Origin: Roseiarcus sp963823165
GTDB taxonomy: Bacteria; Pseudomonadota; Alphaproteobacteria; Rhizobiales; Beijerinckiaceae
Reading direction: 5' to 3'
Assembly (NCBI GenBank): GCA_963823165.1
Contig: CAWGKV010000014.1
Coordinates: forward strand, 62,001 to 126,000
DNA: 64,000 bases
Of the stretch, positions 60,825 to 64,000 are shown piece by piece. The stretch's first letter is position 1; each line of letters begins with the position of its first letter. The position numbers were made by a program, and so were the translations under genes. The notes beneath the pieces were generated by a model. The model saw nothing but the letters and a program-made list of their open reading frames with translations. It was not told the origin of the DNA and did not search any database.

Positions 60825-62169
60825 CCAGACCGCCGCGGATAGCCGCGGCGCGATCGACAACCGCGAGCACGCCGTCGCGTCAGGCACGCGCACCTGTGTA
60901 ATTTGCCCCTATCTGGCCCGGGCAAATCCGGGCGACCGGGGAGTTCTGCGCAGTCCCGAGGCGCGGCGCGAGGAGGCGGTCGGTCTTGCGCAGGCGATCG
61001 ATCTCAATGTCGTGGGCTCGGAAATCGTGTCGCTGAGCGCAATCCGGCCAGCGACCTACCTCGGCAAGGGCAAGGTCGAGGCGATCGCGGCCGAGGCGAA
61101 GGCTGAATCGATCGATCTCGTCGTGATGGACTGCGCCCTGTCGCCTGTCCAGCAGCGCAACCTCGAGAAGGCGTTCGGCTGCAAGGTGATCGACCGGACG
61201 GGCCTCATTCTCGAGATCTTCGGGCGACGGGCCCGCACTGCCGAGGGCGCGCTGCAGGTCGAGCTCGCCCATCTGGCCTACCAGCGGTCCCGCCTCGTCC
61301 GCTCGTGGACCCACCTCGAGCGCCAGCGCGGCGGTTTCGGCTTTCTCGGCGGCCCGGGCGAGACCCAGATCGAGACAGACCGCCGCCTCATCCAGGAACG
61401 GATGGTCCGCATCGAGCGCGAGCTCGAAGGGGTCAAGCGGACCCGGGCGCTGCATCGGGCTAACCGCAGCGACGTGCCGTATCCGATAGTTGCGCTGGTC
61501 GGATATACGAACGCCGGCAAGTCGACCCTGTTCAATCGGCTGACAAGGGCCGAGGTGATGGCGGCGGACATGCTGTTCGCCACCCTCGACCCGACCATGC
61601 GCCTCATCAGGCTGCCCCACGGCGGCTCGGCGATCCTGTCGGATACCGTCGGCTTCATCTCCGATCTGCCGACCATGCTGATTTCCGCCTTCCGCGCCAC
61701 CCTCGAGGAGGTCCGCGCGGCGGACGCGATCGTGCATGTGCGCGACATCTCGCACGCCGACAGCGAGGCGCAGAGCGAGGACGTCCAGGCGATCCTCGAC
61801 GAACTCGGCATCGCCGATCGCGGCGACCGCGTCATCGAGGTTTGGAACAAGCTCGACCGGCTCGGCGCCGAGGAGCGCGCCGTGCTCGCGCAGGAGCAGG
61901 AGATGCAAGGTGCCGCAGTGCTCGCCGTCTCGGCGCGCACGGGAGAGGGGATCGATCGGCTTCTCACGGCGATCGAGGACAGGCTGGCGCGAGGGCGGGC
62001 GCTCATCGAACTGACGCTCGACGCCGCCGATGGGCAAGGGCTGCATTGGCTCTACGAGCACGCGGAGGTGATGAGCCGCAGCGACCGCGACGACGGTCTG
62101 CACCTCACCGTTCGCGTCGCGCCCGACCAGGTCGAGCGCGTCAAGCGGCGGTTTTTTGCGCCGCATTAG
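60748..62169 (+). CDS. hflX: GTPase HflX
   Basis: A ribosome-associated GTPase that rescues or splits stalled ribosomes. The N-terminal HflX domain (RPATYLGKGKVEAIAAEAKA; LSPVQQRNLEKAFGCKVIDR) is followed by the coiled linker (FLGGPGETQIETDRRLI). The G-domain carries G1 GYTNAGKSTLFNRL, G3 DTVGFISDLP and G4 NKLDRL. The only in-frame canonical start near the domain is ATG 60748, which lies inside hfq in another frame and gives a 473-residue protein; a rarer start nearer 60870 cannot be excluded. hfq-hflX order is conserved. Confidence 0.9.
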   Translation: MRSRPSCRRPQSPCSRRWRRRPTPTDQTAADSRGAIDNREHAVASGTRTCVICPYLARANPGDRGVLRSPEARREEAVGLAQAIDLNVVGSEIVSLSAIRPATYLGKGKVEAIAAEAKAESIDLVVMDCALSPVQQRNLEKAFGCKVIDRTGLILEIFGRRARTAEGALQVELAHLAYQRSRLVRSWTHLERQRGGFGFLGGPGETQIETDRRLIQERMVRIERELEGVKRTRALHRANRSDVPYPIVALVGYTNAGKSTLFNRLTRAEVMAADMLFATLDPTMRLIRLPHGGSAILSDTVGFISDLPTMLISAFRATLEEVRAADAIVHVRDISHADSEAQSEDVQAILDELGIADRGDRVIEVWNKLDRLGAEERAVLAQEQEMQGAAVLAVSARTGEGIDRLLTAIEDRLARGRALIELTLDAADGQGLHWLYEHAEVMSRSDRDDGLHLTVRVAPDQVERVKRRFFAPH

Positions 62170-62213
62170 GAGCCGCGCCGGCTTCCGCGACGTCGTAGTC
62201 GAGATATGGCGTT

Positions 62214-63003
62214 TTAACTCAAGGAGAGGGTCGCCGACCTGTCCAGGCCGAGATCGCCGCCGTCTGGCGCGTCCTTCAGCATGAAGCCGATCGCCCGGAT
62301 GGAGACGATGTATTGCCGCTCCCCGGTCGGATCGAGCTTGCGGCGCAAGATTGCCGATTTGCACGTCGACCACGTTGCTGCGGGTGTCGAACCTGGAATT
62401 CCAGACGTCCTCGAGCAGCTTCGCCCGGGAGAGGGCCTGGCCTGGACGGCGCATCAAATATTCGAGCAGCTTGAACTCCGTTGGAAGCAGATCAACCGAC
62501 CTGCCGGCGCAACGCACGGTCCGCTCGACCAGATCCATTTCCAGATCGCCGCATTGCAGCCTGGAGCGCGGGTCGCCTGCGCGGCGCAACAGAGCCTCGA
62601 CCCTCGCAGCCAGCTCGCGCACGTCGAACGGCTTGACGAGGAATTGGTCGGCGCCGGCCTTGAATTCGCTGATTCTGTCGTCCACCGACGACGGCGGACC
62701 GACCACCAGAACCGGGGTATAATTTCCTTCGCGGCGCAGGGTCTCGATGACCGACAGGCCGTCCTCCCCGTTCAGCACGCGGTCCACGACGATAACGGAC
62801 GGCCGGCCGGAACGCGCCGTGCTGAGGGCGTCGCGCGCTGTTTGCGAGAGCCAGACCGGATGGCCATCGGCCTGGAGATGGAAGCGGATTTCCTCGGCGA
62901 CGTCGAGATCGTTCCCGACCAGGAGGACGGGGGCGTCGATCCGCCTGCTTGTCTGCTCCGAAATGCCCAGGTCTTCGTCAGGGGAAGTGCTCGACATGCG
63001 CAT
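62214..63003 (-). pseudogene. OmpR/PhoB-family response regulator, frameshifted in the DNA-binding domain
   Basis: The receiver (APVLLVGNDLDVAEEIRFHL; phosphorylated Asp in VIVVDRVLNGEDG; Lys in FLVKPFDVRELAAR) and the winged-helix start (LLPTEFKLLEYLMRRPGQAL) are intact. After VVDVQIGNL the frame is lost. Removing one A at 62347/62348 restores RRKLDPTGERQYIVSIRAIG and a normal end at TAA (62214-62216), giving about 262 residues. Without the repair, the reading frame runs on antisense to hflX for 1.3 kb. The gene has no kinase next to it. Starts at 63003 or 62997. Confidence 0.85.
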
Positions 63004-63597
63004 CGTGCTTAGGCCACTCCCTCGCCCGGCGTCGGCCCAAAAGGCCGACCGGCCGCAGTTAACAACATAGCGCAGCGCCGTTGGAAACAGGTTGCCGATC
63101 GCCCCGCGCTTTCGTGTTGAGGCGACGGTATGAAGTTGGACGCCGCGCGCAATTGTGGATTCTACGTAGCGGTTCGTAAAGAGCTAATATATTACCAATA
63201 CATTCCATAAGCTCCGGCGGCCGTCTCGACGGCTTGGGGAGGGCGGCCAAGAACCCCGGCGCCGCGCGCCCGCTTCTTGTCGGAATCGACGAAAACAGCC
63301 GAAGGATCCCCTTTTTGCAAGCCAATCGCGGCGCCGCGGCGAGGTCATTGAGGGAAGTTCGGTCACCCCGACCGGCTGCTTCAAATTTTTGCGAGCGAAT
63401 TCCCGACGGCAGATTTTTGGTTTACCAACGATCCCTTGGGTTGTTGTCGTGAAAGTGGAAAACGCAATTCTGGCTCGGCAGCGCGCCGCGGAAGCCGATT
63501 TCAAGCTGGATGACAGTGACATGACTGTGGAAACGACAGAGAGGGCGGCCGGCCCGCGGGGCTTGAGCGACGCCGCCCCGCCAGGCCGGCCTTCGCC
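63004..63597. other. Intergenic region between two minus-strand genes
   Basis: Almost 600 bases without a supported gene. It holds the second copy of the 24-bp motif (63147-63170) and an AT-rich stretch (AGCTAATATATTACCAATAC, 63180-63199) that may contain the promoter of the response regulator. Several frames of 60-110 codons on both strands have atypical composition and no ribosome sites. Confidence 0.45.
63147..63170 (+). promoter_or_regulatory. 24-bp motif shared with 40615-40638
   Basis: GCGCAATT, GT, then GGATTCTACGTAGC, identical to the sequence at 40615-40638 except for the two middle bases. It lies 144 bases upstream of the frameshifted response regulator (reading the other way). It includes a CTACGTAG palindrome and a GATTC site. 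Confidence 0.5.
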
Positions 63598-63999
63598 TCA
63601 ATGCGCAGCCGCCATCTTGTGCGCCACCGCGTCATTGAACTTCTTGCCCGTCCAGCCGACGCCCAGCCAGCAGGCGACATAGACGGACAGGAACACGACG
63701 AGGAACTTCAGGACCATTGCAGTTCCGAAGGAGACCGTTGCTACGCCCGTCACGGGTGGAACCAGGGCGAACAGAATTCCCAAGCCCACGCCCATCAGCA
63801 GGATGAGGGTGAAGAACAGAAAGCCGTTGATGCCGCGCGCCTTCCCCGAATAGGACATTTCGCCTTCATACATGTCCGACGCCGTATGCGCCATCACGGC
63901 CAGGAAAGTGAAGCCGCAGACGAACATGAAGGTGATGGCGAAATCTGGCGCCAGCGCTGCGGCCGGCACGACGCCCGCGGCGTTATCCGGGATCAGGGA
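63598..63999 (-). CDS. Three-helix membrane protein, 5' end at window edge
   Basis: At least 133 residues; the frame is open to the window edge, so the real start may lie outside (a GTG at 63969 is the only start inside). Three membrane helices are visible: FAITFMFVCGFTFLAVMAHT, FFTLILLMGVGLGILFALVP and MVLKFLVVFLSVYVACWLGV. Between them is a polar loop, ASDMYEGEMSYSGKARGING. The tail is KKFNDAVAHKMAAAH. I do not recognise a family. Confidence 0.65.
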   Translation of the reverse strand, partial: SLIPDNAAGVVPAAALAPDFAITFMFVCGFTFLAVMAHTASDMYEGEMSYSGKARGINGFLFFTLILLMGVGLGILFALVPPVTGVATVSFGTAMVLKFLVVFLSVYVACWLGVGWTGKKFNDAVAHKMAAAH

Positions 64000-64000
64000 C

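Noticed and set aside
1..64000. tRNA, rRNA and riboswitch genes
   Set aside because: I read for T-loop signatures, rRNA-like blocks and SAM or cobalamin riboswitch cores and saw none; a covariance-model scan would be needed to exclude them fully.

Overview
This is a GC-rich (roughly two-thirds G+C) chromosomal segment of an alphaproteobacterium, most likely in the Hyphomicrobiales (Rhizobiales). The strongest evidence is the dusB-ntrB-ntrC-ntrY-ntrX-dat-hfq-hflX block at 52.1-62.2 kb, an arrangement typical of alphaproteobacteria. An aa3-type cytochrome oxidase operon, GTTC-N7-GTTC LexA-type boxes and Rhizobiales-style intergenic palindromes agree with this. No rRNA, tRNA or CRISPR array was recognised. 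The genus cannot be fixed from the window.

Layout. 0-10 kb: a partial membrane protein; a helix-turn-helix gene behind a LexA-type box and a well-formed sigma70-type promoter; a cluster of intergenic repeats; parC; a small secreted protein; an ABC-2 exporter pair; a single-domain cNMP-binding protein; and a frameshifted gene joining a CoA-binding domain to O-acetylhomoserine sulfhydrylase. 9.7-16.7 kb: a SpoIIAA-like protein, an MscS channel, a hotdog thioesterase, the ctaC-ctaD-ctaG-ctaE oxidase operon (no ctaB inside) and a membrane-anchored coiled-coil protein. 16.9-28.5 kb: a tightly coupled glycogen operon, glgP-glgB-glgC-glgA-glgX/malQ, whose last gene fuses the debranching enzyme to 4-alpha-glucanotransferase. 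29-35 kb: a membrane protein and two tandem arylsulfatases without signal peptides. 35.4-39 kb: a 1217-residue CheB-CheR-PAS-histidine kinase. 39-45.5 kb: a double cold-shock-domain gene interrupted by an in-frame amber codon, a signal-less HtrA-type protease, a phasin-like/DedA pair, a GNAT enzyme, a DUF423-like protein and a higBA toxin-antitoxin pair behind a LexA-type box. 45.5-52 kb: adenine deaminase, an accessory patch with a REP-associated transposase remnant and a broken FRG-domain gene, pyridoxal kinase, PhzF, NUDIX and an IS200/IS605 remnant. 52-64 kb: the nitrogen-regulation/Hfq block, a frameshifted OmpR-family regulator, and a partial membrane protein at the edge.

Functionally, the glycogen operon covers synthesis (GlgC, GlgA, GlgB) and breakdown (GlgP, GlgX/MalQ) in one transcription unit. 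The Ntr block couples nitrogen sensing to RNA-based regulation. Two LexA-type boxes suggest that a higBA module and a small helix-turn-helix gene belong to the SOS regulon.

Several conserved genes carry single-base indels or a nonsense codon: the sulfhydrylase, the OmpR regulator, the FRG gene and the cold-shock gene. Either the assembly has indel errors or this genome is accumulating pseudogenes; read-level checking would separate the two. No clearly undescribed system was proven. The best leads are the LexA-linked genes, a 24-bp motif shared by two promoter regions, the CoA-binding/sulfhydrylase fusion and the dispersed repeat family.
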